Shown: positions 8,410 to 17,128, numbered from the stretch's first letter. The stretch is DNA of 43,257 nt from Pseudomonas oryzagri (GCF_020831405.1 NZ_JAJHPU010000004.1:1-43257), one strand, 5' to 3'. The notes: generated by a model from the letters alone, not told the origin. Made by a program: numbers and translations.

Positions 8410-8505
8410 TGTAGGGGCGAATTCATTCGCCAGGCAGGCCAGCGGCCTGCCCCTGGCAACCCCGGGGCCGCGTTGCGGCCCATGGCGAATGAATTCGCCC
8501 CTGCA
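8410..8505. repeat. Long palindromic intergenic repeat, copy 4
   Basis: A full-length copy in the same orientation as copy 3. Both are preceded by GAGCCTGGCCAATC, so the flank was duplicated along with the repeat. It separates the dehydrogenase from the following SDR gene by 315 bp in total. Confidence 0.95.
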
Positions 8506-8550
8506 AACCGGGTCCGCAGGCCCAACCATCATCACCGCAAGGAGTCAGAC

Positions 8551-9429
8551 ATGAGTTCCGAGAATCGCCAGGTCGCCGTGGTCACCGGCGCCAGCCGTGG
8601 TGTCGGCAAGGGCGTCGCGCTGGCGCTGGGCGCCGCCGGCATGGTCGTCTACGTCACCGGCCGCTCGACCACGACCAGCGGCTCGCAGCTGCGCGGCCAG
8701 GTGCTGCCCGGCTCGATCCAGGAAACCGCCGAGGCAGTGACCCGCGCCGGCGGGCTGGGCATCGCCGTGGCCTGCGACCACGGCGACGATGCGCAGGTGA
8801 AGGCGCTGTTCGAGCAGGTCGGCCGCGAGCAGGGCCGCCTGGACCTGTTGGTCAACAACGCCACCTTCCTGCACGAGAACCTGATCGATCCCGGTCCCTT
8901 CTGGGAAAAGCCGCTGGAGCTGGTCGGCATCCTCGACGTCGGCCTGCGTTCGTCCTACGTCGCCAGCTACTACGCCGCGCCGCTGCTGGTGGGCGGCGGC
9001 CACGGCCTGATCGCCTTCGTCTCGTCCTACGGGGCGAGCTGCTACATGCACGGCCCGGCCTACGGGGCGCAGAAGATCGGCTGCGACAAGCTGGCCGCCG
9101 ACATGGCCGTGGACCTGGAAAATACCGGAGTTGCCGCGGTGTCGCTGTGGCTCGGCCCGCAGCGCACCGAACGCACCGCCATCGCCGGTGAGGAGCGCGC
9201 GGACCAGTACGAGGCGTTCCTCGCCCAGGCGGAAACCCCCGAGTTCAACGGCCGGGTGATCCACGCGCTGCTCAACGACCCGGCGCTGGCCAGCCTCAGC
9301 GGCCAGACCCTGGTGACCGCCGAACTGGCCGCGGGTTACGGCATTAGCGAGGAGGGCGGCCGCATGCCGCCGTCCTACCGCGAACAGCTGGGCGAACCGC
9401 GCGTGCCGCATCCGGCGCGGGTGATCTGA
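8551..9429 (+). CDS. Short-chain dehydrogenase/reductase (DHRS1-like)
   Basis: A 292-aa classical-type SDR, predicted NAD(P)-dependent alcohol or ketone oxidoreductase. It shows the cofactor motif TGASRGVG (12-19), NNAT (102-105) and the catalytic set S158, Y171, K175. It is longer than the usual 250 aa because of a C-terminal extension ending in PPSYREQLGEPRVPHPARVI, which fits the DHRS1-like group. The start ATG follows AAGGAG by 7 nt. Two palindromic repeats separate it from the ketosteroid dehydrogenase on the same strand, so read-through from that operator is possible. It likely acts on a hydroxyl or keto group of a pathway intermediate; the substrate cannot be read from sequence. Confidence 0.88.
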   Translation: MSSENRQVAVVTGASRGVGKGVALALGAAGMVVYVTGRSTTTSGSQLRGQVLPGSIQETAEAVTRAGGLGIAVACDHGDDAQVKALFEQVGREQGRLDLLVNNATFLHENLIDPGPFWEKPLELVGILDVGLRSSYVASYYAAPLLVGGGHGLIAFVSSYGASCYMHGPAYGAQKIGCDKLAADMAVDLENTGVAAVSLWLGPQRTERTAIAGEERADQYEAFLAQAETPEFNGRVIHALLNDPALASLSGQTLVTAELAAGYGISEEGGRMPPSYREQLGEPRVPHPARVI

Positions 9430-9446
9430 AAGGCAAGTTTCGGCTC

Positions 9447-9505
9447 TGTAGGGGCGAATTCATTCGCCTTGGCGGGATATCCGGGCGAATGAATTCGCCC
9501 CTACA
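9447..9505. repeat. Short palindromic intergenic repeat
   Basis: A 59-bp short form with both consensus outer arms, but only CTTGGCGGGATATCCG in the middle in place of the long core. It lies just after the SDR gene. Confidence 0.9.
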
Positions 9506-9576
9506 ACGAATCGACCAGGCTCTGACGTCACCCATGTTTTGCCTCGGGTGAGTTGACCAGCCGTTATCAAACCTCC

Positions 9577-9597
9577 GCACCATCGGTCGGTGCGGAC
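9577..9597 (+). terminator. Hairpin upstream of the EthD gene
   Basis: CCGCACC-atcggtc-GGTGCGG is followed by ACGTTTT. It could be a weak terminator of the SDR unit or a leader structure of the EthD gene 30 bp downstream. Confidence 0.35.
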
Positions 9598-9629
9598 GTT
9601 TTCCACCCCCCATCAAAGGCAGCGCTTCC

Positions 9630-10349
9630 ATGGAAAAAGTCGTCTACGTCGTCTGGCGCGAACGCCAGACCAACCCCGAAGAATTCGCCAACCGCCTGCG
9701 CGGCGAGGTTGCCGAACAGTTGCTGGCGCTCGGCGCCCGCGGCGTGCAGGTGAACGTCGCCGACGCCGCCGTCGAACCCGCCGCCGGCCTGCGCCAGGCC
9801 AACCTGCAGCCGCTGATGGACGGCACCGTGTCGGTGTGGCTCGACAGCGCCATCGCCCAGTTCCGCCGCCCGTTCGACGAGGCCATCGGCAAGGCGGTCG
9901 AGCGTCTGGCCGCCTACCTGGTCACCGAGTCGGTGCCGATCCGCAACACCCGCTACCCGGCCGCACCGGGCGAGCGCACCCACGGCTTCTCCCAGCTGGC
10001 CTTCCTCAGCCGCCCACCGCGCCTCACCCACGAGGCCTGGCTGGACGTCTGGCACAACCGCCACACCCAGGTGGCCATCGACACCCAGGACAACTTCCAG
10101 TACGTGCAGAACGTGGTGGTGCGCCCGCTGACCCGCGGCGCGCCGGCGTTCGACGCCATCGTCGAGGAGTGCTTCCCGCCGGCGGCGATGACCGACCCGC
10201 AGAGCTTCTTCGACGCACCGGGCGACGAGGAGAAGTTCCGCCGCAACCTGGCGGCGATGATGGAAAGCTGCGGCCGCTTCATCGACTTCGACAAGATCGA
10301 CGTGCTGCCGACCAGCCAGTACCTGATCGCCAAGCCCGCGGCCGTCTGA
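9630..10349 (+). CDS. EthD-domain protein
   Basis: A 239-aa protein with an EthD-like ferredoxin-fold (dimeric alpha-beta barrel) region, clearest in THEAWLDVWHNRHTQVA (residues ~132-148), which carries the family's W-H-x-x-H pattern. The N-terminal part (VYVVWRERQTNPEEFANRL) may be a second copy of the fold. EthD proteins accompany oxidative degradation genes, but their biochemical role is not settled. It follows the SDR on the same strand with a 200-bp gap that holds a short repeat and a hairpin. A broken partial copy of this gene lies at 11014-11140. It is followed by hairpins before the convergent ABM gene. Confidence 0.8.
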   Translation: MEKVVYVVWRERQTNPEEFANRLRGEVAEQLLALGARGVQVNVADAAVEPAAGLRQANLQPLMDGTVSVWLDSAIAQFRRPFDEAIGKAVERLAAYLVTESVPIRNTRYPAAPGERTHGFSQLAFLSRPPRLTHEAWLDVWHNRHTQVAIDTQDNFQYVQNVVVRPLTRGAPAFDAIVEECFPPAAMTDPQSFFDAPGDEEKFRRNLAAMMESCGRFIDFDKIDVLPTSQYLIAKPAAV

Positions 10350-10375
10350 CCGCGGCGTGTAAAGGCGAGCGTGAA

Positions 10376-10450
10376 CCGGAGTTCGCCATGAGCGGACTCC
10401 GGGGGGGCTCGCAGGAAAGCTCGACCCGCTGCCCGCACCGGGGCAGCGGG
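10376..10450. terminator. Two hairpins between convergent genes
   Basis: CCGGAGT/ACTCCGG (10376-10402, with an inner CGC/GCG) and CCCGCTGCCC/GGGCAGCGGG (10425-10450, 6-nt loop) lie between the ends of the EthD gene and the convergent ABM gene. Neither has a T-tract, so they may be bidirectional terminators or mRNA-stabilising ends. Confidence 0.45.
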
Positions 10451-10507
10451 CGAGTGCCTCAGCCAGGCGCCCGCACGCAACGACGTTGAACAGGCGCGAT
10501 GCCCGCT

Positions 10508-10795
10508 TCAGCCATGCGCCTGTACCACGCCTTCGGTGATCTCGGGCTTGCCGAGTGCCTGCGCCCCCAGCTGCTCCGCCACGAACCCGGCGGCGACGCG
10601 CACCGACTCCTCGGCCCCGGCCTTGTCCTGGAACACGCTGAACGACGCCCCGGTGCCATTGCCGTTATTCAGCCAGTAATAGGCGACAAACCCCGGAACT
10701 TTCTTGATGAGCGGCACGAAGGCCTCTTGGATCTTGCGGTCCAGATCCTCGTTGAGACCTTGATCGAACTGGTACTTGCGAATCACTGCGTACAT
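10508..10795 (-). CDS. Small dimeric alpha-beta barrel (ABM-like) protein
   Basis: A 95-aa protein beginning MYAVIRKYQF, with the beta-alpha-beta pattern of antibiotic biosynthesis monooxygenase-like proteins (GFVAYYWLNNGNGTGASFSVF in the middle strands). Many such proteins are cofactor-free small enzymes or lack known activity. The start is well supported: GGGAGG lies 5 nt before the ATG. It stands alone on the minus strand, convergent with the EthD gene, which has a related fold. I cannot assign a reaction. Confidence 0.75.
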   Translation of the reverse strand: MYAVIRKYQFDQGLNEDLDRKIQEAFVPLIKKVPGFVAYYWLNNGNGTGASFSVFQDKAGAEESVRVAAGFVAEQLGAQALGKPEITEGVVQAHG

Positions 10796-11450
10796 GGCTG
10801 CCTCCCATCTGTAAGGCAGATCGCGACGCCAATCTCAGACCGTGGCCTGACAGCCGGTCGGCGCCACTGGGTCTATGGGCTGTCCCTGATCCGGCTCTGC
10901 TGCGCCCATCCGGGTGGCAGTACCCAACCGCTCGCGATCAGCCAGCGGCAGGTCATCCACTAGCATAGCCACTGGTTTTCTGCTGGCCGGGTACTGCTCA
11001 CCAGATGAAATTGGGCGAGGTCGCCGAGCAGTTGCTCGCGCTGGGCGACCGCGGCGTGTAGGTGAACGTCGCCGACACCGCCGTCGACCTGCCGCCGGCC
11101 TGCGCCAGGCCAACCTTCAGCCGCTGATGGACGGGGCGGTTCAGCCCGTCAGATGGGGAAATCGGATGCGAAAGCGGCCTACCCAACCGCTGAATCGTGA
11201 GCTGGATGACTGCTTTCTGGCAATTGTGGACGTCCAGCTAGCGTCTGCTTAAAACCTAGCCAGCTGCTACGGAGTTTATGAAATAAAGGTAAATGGCTGA
11301 GCTGTGAAGAGCTCAAATCATACAGAGCCTAGCCGTGTGCTTGCTATTCATCTGCATAACAGGATATTCAGTCCCTTCTAGGCGGGCTGGAAGATCGGCC
11401 TCGCCTTTGAGAGGTTAGCCACTTTGCTGGTATTGCCAAGGGATGGTCGT
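10796..11450. other. Gene-poor region with an EthD remnant
   Basis: The 655 bp between the ABM gene and the CoiA-like gene hold no intact gene. The only recognisable content is the degraded EthD fragment at 11014-11140. From about 11150 base composition becomes clearly richer in A and T. Confidence 0.6.
11014..11140 (+). pseudogene. Broken partial copy of the EthD gene
   Basis: This stretch is highly similar to about bases 9702-9828 of the intact EthD gene (residues ~25-67, GEVAEQLLALG to LQPLMDG). A C-to-T change turns a Gln codon into TAG at 11059-11061. A one-base deletion shortly after (GTCGACCTG against GTCGAACCCG) shifts the frame. No start or 3' half remains, so it is a dead duplicate. 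It sits at the left edge of the AT-richer insert. Confidence 0.85.
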
Positions 11451-12563
11451 ATGCAGGATGTAAGGATTCCATTCGGTGAACGTGACGGCACGCTCTTCCG
11501 GGCCTTTGAAGTCGAGAATGGCCTTGCTTGTGGCTGCATCTGCCCGGGCTGTCGCAAGCCGCTGAATGCTGCGAATGGTGGCCAGAAAGTCATCCCGCAC
11601 TTTCGTCACGTCCAATCTGAAGACTGTGTCCGCGGCTACAAGGAGGGTGTGCGCCGGGCGGCAGTAGCTCTGATAGCAGCACGGCGAGGTCTAACCCTTC
11701 CTGCATTCTCTCGCCAAGTCAGCGCCACCGCGGTTTCCGGACACTCCCTGTTTCGCGATGTGTCCTTCCAGGCGGCGCCTGTTATCGGTGACTCGGTGAA
11801 GCGATTCGTAGATCTTGGCGATGTGGTCGCACATGCAGTTGTCACGGCCTCTAATCGCCAGCTGCTTGTTCGAATCAAAGTCTTCTCCCGAGCAGAGCAT
11901 GAACGATATCAGAGACTCCTCCGCATTGAAGCTTCGTCAGTTGAGATTGACCTCAGCGGGCTTACCTTTGATCAGATCAACGTCCCGGCAGCTTTTGAAC
12001 GAGCGGTTCTTTCCGATCCCAATACCAGGTCATGGATTCGCTCACTGCGGGGGGAAATGCTGATTAAGCGCGCTGTCGATGAGCTAGGGGCTGAAGTTAT
12101 CGTCTACAACGCCCAGTGGGAGCAGGAGCGTACTCGTCTGCAGGCGATAGAGGATGAGAGACGAGTTGAGCAAGAGGCAAAGGCTGCCGAACATGCTGCT
12201 GCACTCGCAGCGCATAGGCAGACCCAGTTAGAGGCTGCTGAGGCACAGCGTGCTAATGGGATCCCTGTGAAGGAGGAGCGCGGCGCTCGGGAGCGTCGAG
12301 AGGAATTAATCGTCAACCAGACACTTCGAGCAGCCCGAGACTGGGGTGGCCAGGCAGTCGAGTGCTCCGCCTGCTGTCTACTTAATCCACCGGGCAGTGA
12401 GTTCTGTCTCTTCTGCACCAGTGAGGCAAGCACGATGACCCGCATCCTGGTGCCGGCCGATATTGCTGCCACCATCCACCTTCGAATGCGCAGCTCGGCC
12501 AAGCCGGATCGTTCTCTACGAATGGCATCGACTCTATTAGTTCAACCCGATCCCTTCACCTGA
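11451..12563 (+). CDS. CoiA-like competence-family protein with C-terminal zinc ribbon
   Basis: A 370-aa protein. The N-terminus resembles CoiA/competence-protein-like domains: a Cys cluster ending CPGC (31-34) is followed by PHFRH (49-53), the usual zinc-finger-like entry to a nuclease-related fold. The middle has an Arg/Glu/Ala-rich probable coiled coil (~225-290). The C-terminus carries two CxxC pairs (CSACC and CLFC) resembling a zinc ribbon. A nucleic-acid role is likely by family; function is unknown. The start was taken as ATG after AAGGGATGG; an in-frame TTG at 11424 after GAGAGG is an alternative. It lies in an AT-richer segment, unlike its neighbours, which suggests horizontal acquisition. 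Confidence 0.75.
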   Translation: MQDVRIPFGERDGTLFRAFEVENGLACGCICPGCRKPLNAANGGQKVIPHFRHVQSEDCVRGYKEGVRRAAVALIAARRGLTLPAFSRQVSATAVSGHSLFRDVSFQAAPVIGDSVKRFVDLGDVVAHAVVTASNRQLLVRIKVFSRAEHERYQRLLRIEASSVEIDLSGLTFDQINVPAAFERAVLSDPNTRSWIRSLRGEMLIKRAVDELGAEVIVYNAQWEQERTRLQAIEDERRVEQEAKAAEHAAALAAHRQTQLEAAEAQRANGIPVKEERGARERREELIVNQTLRAARDWGGQAVECSACCLLNPPGSEFCLFCTSEASTMTRILVPADIAATIHLRMRSSAKPDRSLRMASTLLVQPDPFT

Positions 12564-12586
12564 AGCTCAGTTTGTAGCGAGATTTT

Positions 12587-12693
12587 GATCGTTCCTACGC
12601 TCCGCGTGGAAATTCGGTCAGTGACGCTCTGCGTCACTGAGGCGGGCACGGAGCGGCCAGTGAGAAGCTCCCACGCAGAGAGTGGGAGCGATC
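12587..12693. repeat. Complex inverted repeat of the GATCGTTCCTACGC type
   Basis: The outer arms GATCGTTCCTACGCTCCGCG and TCCCACGCAGAGAGTGGGAGCGATC are inverted with mismatches. Inside is a hairpin GTGACGCTCTGCGTCAC. This resembles a known class of Pseudomonas intergenic repeats. Part of one end recurs at 66-79. Confidence 0.7.
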
Positions 12694-12818
12694 ACGAAAA
12701 GGCGCCTTGGGAGCAGGGTCGCTTTTCGTTGGATTCGTTCGACGACTTCACCTAGAAGCCTCCCGGCGCAGCAGCAAATCCGACGCGCCTCCCTCTTTGC
12801 TCTGGGGTATCCCCGCCG

Positions 12819-14060
12819 CTATCGGGGCTTGCGTCGTTTTCTGTGCTTGGCTTCCAAACCGAGATGATAGGCGTGGTATTCCGGTGAGTCCTCGGCATTG
12901 GAAAGACCATTAAACTCGAACGATCTCCCTCGTCGCATTGGCCCAAATCGCCGAGCATATTCACCCTGAAACGCTAAGAAGCTGTCCCAGTCCTCCCGGC
13001 TCGGCGCATTCCCGCTGTACCCGCTTTGCCCAGGTCGCCGGCCGTACTCATCCATTGCCTCCGCTCGACCATCCTTGTACCCGATCAGGATTTCAGTGGA
13101 ATACGAGAGGGAACGGGGGTCCGGCATCAACAGGTAGCTGTCGCCGAAATCGGACCAGAGCTTAGGTGCCACGCTTGCCTCGGGATAGAGCCATTCTTTG
13201 CGCCTGGCAGCTATGTACCGGTTAGCCCTCATCTTGGTGATGTAGTTGAGCTGTAGGACCTCCTGCTCAGTCAGTTCACGATGGGTCTGGATGTCAGTGA
13301 AATTGAACATGGCGCCCCGGAATAGCTTAGGGTTGGGGCGATTATTCATCGGATTGCCGTACGGATGCCTTACCCAGGAGAGATTCGTGAGGATCAGAAC
13401 GCGCTCTTCCGACAACGGGAAGTAGGTATGAGTACCGTTGGCCCAGATCTCTGGATCACCCGCTGTTCTAGCGACGACGGAAAGCGGAAAGCACCCTTTG
13501 TTGTAGACGGTTACAGGGTGGTCGGACAGGATGAGCTTCGTATCCGTTTTCTTACAATCTGCCAGCTGCCATACACATTCTGTCCACAGTGCGCAGAATA
13601 TATTCCGCAGCCGCTGCAAGTCGAACAGCAGCTCATTCTTGCGTGAACCGGTCCTACGGGCTAGATGCGCCAACCCCTTAGGCGTGCGGAGCTTCTGCGT
13701 GCTCATGTAGAGCATCAGATTGTGAAAGGCCTCAGGCTCAACATCAGGGTGTTCAAAGGTGGCGAAGTACTCGACTGCGGCCTTTCCCTGTACATCGATA
13801 TTTCCGAAGAATTTCTCCTCGATCTCGGTCGACTCGAAATCGCCAAATTTCGTCGTGTAGAGGTCCGTCTCTACGAAGCAGCTATCAGGCCCCCAGCGCA
13901 GCATGTGTTTTCGCTGATAGCAAGTACCATTGGCTGCAACCACGGTTTTCGGCTTCAAATCCAGGTAAAAGAATTTCTTCTCACCGCTCCCTGAGGGGAG
14001 GAAACGCTTCTGGTACCACTCCGGCACGTAGTGGTTACGACGATATTCGTGAGACGCCAT
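12819..14060 (-). CDS. DUF4238 family protein
   Basis: A 413-aa protein starting MASHEYRRNHYVPEWYQKRF; the HYVPxxYxxxF motif (10-20) is the hallmark of DUF4238. The rest (ILSDHPVTVYNKG and TYFPLSEERVLIL in the middle) fits the family, where a conserved 'SDxP' segment is typical. DUF4238 proteins are of unknown function and are often found on genomic islands; a defence or nuclease role is sometimes suspected but cannot be shown here. The basic C-terminus ends KHRKRRKPR. It is convergent with the CoiA-like gene and shares its AT-richer composition, so the two probably arrived together. No strong ribosome site is seen before the ATG. Confidence 0.8.
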   Translation of the reverse strand: MASHEYRRNHYVPEWYQKRFLPSGSGEKKFFYLDLKPKTVVAANGTCYQRKHMLRWGPDSCFVETDLYTTKFGDFESTEIEEKFFGNIDVQGKAAVEYFATFEHPDVEPEAFHNLMLYMSTQKLRTPKGLAHLARRTGSRKNELLFDLQRLRNIFCALWTECVWQLADCKKTDTKLILSDHPVTVYNKGCFPLSVVARTAGDPEIWANGTHTYFPLSEERVLILTNLSWVRHPYGNPMNNRPNPKLFRGAMFNFTDIQTHRELTEQEVLQLNYITKMRANRYIAARRKEWLYPEASVAPKLWSDFGDSYLLMPDPRSLSYSTEILIGYKDGRAEAMDEYGRRPGQSGYSGNAPSREDWDSFLAFQGEYARRFGPMRRGRSFEFNGLSNAEDSPEYHAYHLGLEAKHRKRRKPR

Positions 14061-14793
14061 GATAATACTGGCCTACCCTGTCGATGGACTTGCGGGGGGA
14101 CTAGGCCATTGCCAGTCCAGTATCGGAACTTTGCCTAAAATTTGGCGACATCAGGATAGAGCAGAAATAGATGGCCGGAATAGTCGTTGTCGCCGTCCGA
14201 AAAGCCGAGGTCCCCGTAGTCAATCGCGTGACTTGCAATGTGAATCGCCCCGGCTTTCCTAGACACTCGATGACCGCTATTGGCCGATAGTGTCCATCCA
14301 TTGTCCATCTGACCTATACCCTATCCGGACAGTCGGCAAACCCGCTTCCGAGCGTCTGGATAGGATTCTCTCCGAGATTGTTCGACAGCTGTTCAGCAGC
14401 GCCATAGGCCTCATCCCGACACAGTTCAGCCTCGACGAACCGTGCACACGAAGCGGGAGTACCCAGCTCCCAGGATGACTTCCAGGGGACCCGTGCGGTC
14501 GCGCGTCCAGGCGTAGGTAAGCGCCTCGCCGGGTCTCCAGCCTCACCTGCCCGAGCGTTCCTGCGCAGCGGCAGTGCGAAAGAAAGCGGCGTCGCCACCG
14601 GCTCGCCAGAACCTCACTCCGGGCCATGGCACTGCCTCCCGTAGCGAAACATCCCCCAAGCGGACCATGCAAAATCCGCAGACCCAACAGGATTAGTCTC
14701 CTGAGACGATGTAGCCCCTCCAACCCGTTGCAAGAATCGGCTCCAGTCGATAGCGGGCTCGATCCGCGCTGATCCAGCAACGGGAGAACAACA
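14061..14793. other. Intergenic region, right edge of the AT-richer insert
   Basis: A 733-bp stretch without a gene I can support. Open frames here are short, overlapping and unlike known proteins. The only recognised element is the operator at 14693-14710 near the right end. Confidence 0.55.
14693..14710 (+). promoter_or_regulatory. Candidate cluster operator, HSD-like SDR promoter
   Basis: TTAGTCTCCTGAGACGAT is a full consensus match with T/A as the inner pair. Its centre is about 92 bp upstream of the SDR start at 14794. Confidence 0.8.
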
Positions 14794-15552
14794 ATGAAAC
14801 GAGTCGAAGGCAAAGTGTGCATCGTGACCGGCGCCGCCAGTGGCATCGGTCTGGAGGACGCCAAACTGCTGGTCCGTGAAGGTGCCAAGGTGGTGCTGAC
14901 CGACCTCAACGAGGAGGCGGGCCTCAAGGCGGCTGCCGAACTCGGCGGCGATGCCCTGTTCGTGCGCCACGACATCGCCAGCGAAGCCGACTGGAAGCGG
15001 GTGATCGACACCACCCTGGAAACCTTCGGTCGTCTCGACGTGCTGGTCAACAACGCCGCCATCCTCGCCGTCGGCACCATCGAGGACACCTCGCTGGAGC
15101 TGTGGCGCAAGGTGCAGAGCATCAACAGCGACGGCTACTTCCTCGGCTGCAAGTACGCGGTACTGGCGATGAAGGAAACCGGCGGCGGCTCGATCGTCAA
15201 CATCTCCTCGCTGGCGGCACTGGGCGGCATGCCGGCGTTCTGCGCCTACTCGGCGTCCAAGGGCGCGGTGGCGGCGATGACCCGTTCGATCGCCATGCAC
15301 TGCAAGCAGCAGGGCTACCGCATCCGCTGCAACAGCGTGCATCCGGACGGCGTCAACACGCCGATGACCAGCGCCCTGGCCGGCGGCCGGCCGATTGCCC
15401 AGGAGGAGCTGGAAAAGGATCCGAAGAACCGCATGTGCGCCCCGGCGGACATCGCCAACGTGGTGCTGTTCCTGGCCTCGGACGAGTCGCGCTTCATCAA
15501 CGGCGCGGAGATCCGCGTCGACAACGCCCAGCTGATCGGCGGTGCTGCCTGA
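14794..15552 (+). CDS. 3beta/17beta-hydroxysteroid dehydrogenase-like SDR
   Basis: A 252-aa classical SDR, predicted to oxidise steroid hydroxyls with NAD+. Motifs: TGAASGIG (12-19), NNAA (86-89), S139, Y152 and K156. Beyond the general fold, segments such as LFVRHDIASEADW, the region from GYRIRCNSVHPDGVNTPM and VVLFLASDES closely resemble the Comamonas testosteroni 3beta/17beta-HSD as I recall it; this is recall, not an alignment. 3beta-OH oxidation would feed the isomerase at 40122-40508 and the Delta1-dehydrogenase at 6469-8235. GGGAG lies 7-8 nt before the ATG. A consensus operator lies about 90 bp upstream and a strong terminator follows, so it is a single-gene unit. Confidence 0.88.
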   Translation: MKRVEGKVCIVTGAASGIGLEDAKLLVREGAKVVLTDLNEEAGLKAAAELGGDALFVRHDIASEADWKRVIDTTLETFGRLDVLVNNAAILAVGTIEDTSLELWRKVQSINSDGYFLGCKYAVLAMKETGGGSIVNISSLAALGGMPAFCAYSASKGAVAAMTRSIAMHCKQQGYRIRCNSVHPDGVNTPMTSALAGGRPIAQEELEKDPKNRMCAPADIANVVLFLASDESRFINGAEIRVDNAQLIGGAA

Positions 15553-15627
15553 TTTGGCGCAGCGGGCGGAAATCGCCCGCGTGAAGAACTTCGTGTGCTG
15601 ACAGACCTATCCCTCTGTCACCCTTTC

Positions 15628-15653
15628 CCCGGCCCCGAGGCCGGGTTTTTTTT
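15628..15653 (+). terminator. Strong Rho-independent terminator
   Basis: CCCGGCC-CCGA-GGCCGGG is followed by eight T residues, 75 bp after the HSD-like SDR gene. A smaller hairpin GCGGGCG/CGCCCGC (15562-15580) precedes it. Confidence 0.9.
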
Positions 15654-15717
15654 GCCCATACGCCGCCAGTATCGCCAGGAGCCGGGAACGGCGTGGGGCA
15701 GGGCAGAGGGTTGGCGC

Positions 15718-16881
15718 TCAGGCCAGCGCGGCGACGCTGTTGAGCAGGGTCTTGACCAGTTGGGCCTGGCGGGTGGCGCCGGTCTTGGCGAACACCCCGC
15801 GCAGATGGGCGCGGATGGTGTTGCGCGAAAGGCACAGGCGCTCGGCGCTCTCGTCCAGAGTCAGGCCGTCCATCATCAGCATGGCCACCTCGGTTTCCGT
15901 GCGGGTCAGCTGGAACAGGCTGCGCAGCAGACTCCGCGAGGCCTGCGGCGAGTCGCTCGGGTCGCGGATGAACACCGCCACTGCCGGCCGCCGGGCGTTG
16001 CCCTGGCCTTCGTAGTTGAGGGCGATGGGGCGCAGCAGCAGGTTCAACGGCACTTCGCCGGTCGGGCGCGACAGGGTGAGCACCTCGACCGACTCGTCGC
16101 GGCCCTGCTGGCGATGCAGGAGCACGCTCTGCACGGCTTTCTGGAGATCCCGGTTGTCCTGGGCGGAGTAGGCGTGCAGTCGCTGCTGGCGACACTCCAG
16201 GCCATCACAGGCGGCGAACAGGCGCTGCGCCGCCTGGTTGCTGCGCATCACCTTGCCGGTTTCGTCGAGGATCGCCGTGCCCACCAGCAGGCGGTCGATG
16301 GTGGCCGCGTAGAGCAGGCGCTCGGAATCCAGCTCGTCCACCGTCGAATGCAGGTCCACCGCCTGCTGCAGGTGGGGCGTGAGCACCTCGATCAGCGCCC
16401 GCTCCGCGGCGTCGAAGTCCGCCGCCGCGTGACCGCGGCAGGCGAACAGCGCGCAGTGCATGCCGGCCTCGGTGCGCAGGTTGGCGACCAGCACGTACCG
16501 CAGATCCAGCGGTTGCAGGTAGCTGCGGTAGAAGTCGTCGGCCAGCCAGGCCTCCTGGCCCAGCACCTGGTCGGCGCTGGTTACCTGTCCCGGCGGCCAG
16601 TCGAGGAAGGGGCAGATCGAATAGTAGTGCTCGCTGTAGGACGGCTCGCCCGGCAGGTGCGGTCCGTGGACCGAGGCGTTGACGATCAGGCCGGGGCGGT
16701 CGTGGGCGGGGTTGCGCAGCACCAGGGTCGCGAAGCTGGCGCGAAAGCGCAGGCGCAGCGCTTCCAGCAGGCCGGACCAGGGCGTGGGTTCCAGCGGGCC
16801 GCGGTAGGTGAGGGCGAGCAGCTCGCTCAGTTCGCGGGCGCTGAGCCCTGCCAGTTCATGGGCATTGGACGAGTCGTGCAT
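15718..16881 (-). CDS. LuxR-family transcriptional regulator (first copy)
   Basis: A 387-aa regulator with a C-terminal GerE/LuxR helix-turn-helix (LTRTETEVAMLMMDGLTLDE then SAERLCLSRNTIRAHLRGVF, residues ~320-375). A PAS-like central region (LVGTAILDETGKVMRSNQAA) may sense a ligand. The N-terminus (LSELLALTYRGPLEPTPWSG) is similar in layout to the second regulator at 28366-29562, so the two are paralogues. TesR-type LuxR regulators control steroid degradation in Comamonas, which makes this a good candidate for the palindromic operator of the cluster. GAGG lies 5 nt before the ATG. A degenerate operator at 16949-16966 upstream hints at self-regulation. Confidence 0.88.
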   Translation of the reverse strand: MHDSSNAHELAGLSARELSELLALTYRGPLEPTPWSGLLEALRLRFRASFATLVLRNPAHDRPGLIVNASVHGPHLPGEPSYSEHYYSICPFLDWPPGQVTSADQVLGQEAWLADDFYRSYLQPLDLRYVLVANLRTEAGMHCALFACRGHAAADFDAAERALIEVLTPHLQQAVDLHSTVDELDSERLLYAATIDRLLVGTAILDETGKVMRSNQAAQRLFAACDGLECRQQRLHAYSAQDNRDLQKAVQSVLLHRQQGRDESVEVLTLSRPTGEVPLNLLLRPIALNYEGQGNARRPAVAVFIRDPSDSPQASRSLLRSLFQLTRTETEVAMLMMDGLTLDESAERLCLSRNTIRAHLRGVFAKTGATRQAQLVKTLLNSVAALA

Positions 16882-16948
16882 CCGCGCCTCGCTTGTTGTG
16901 GTTGTCGGGCTGGATGAGGCCAGTATTTGCGCCCGGCGGGGCGGGCAA

Positions 16949-16966
16949 ATCGTCCGTTCGGCCTAT
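16949..16966 (-). promoter_or_regulatory. Weak operator-like site before the LuxR gene
   Basis: The minus strand reads ATAGGCCGAACGGACGAT. The right half-site GGACGAT is perfect but the left half has several changes. Its position, about 75 bp upstream of the start, fits the other sites. Confidence 0.35.
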
Positions 16967-16985
16967 GCGCGGGACTCGCATGAGC

Positions 16986-17083
16986 TGCAGGGGCGAATTC
17001 ATTCGCCATGGGCCGCAACTCGGCCCCCAGGGGTTGCCAAGGGCAGGCCGACGGCCTGCTTGGCGAATGAATTCGCCCCTACA
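16986..17083. repeat. Long palindromic intergenic repeat, copy 5
   Basis: A full-length copy with left arm TGCAGGGG instead of TGTAGGGG. It lies between the LuxR promoter and the end of the SnoaL gene. Confidence 0.95.
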
Positions 17084-17128
17084 AGATGGCGCCGCTTGGC
17101 CTGTCAGCGCGACAGCAGGAAGTGCCGA

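Noticed and set aside
14061-14793. Several short open frames in the gap before the HSD-like SDR
   Set aside because: Overlapping, short, no ribosome sites and no family resemblance.
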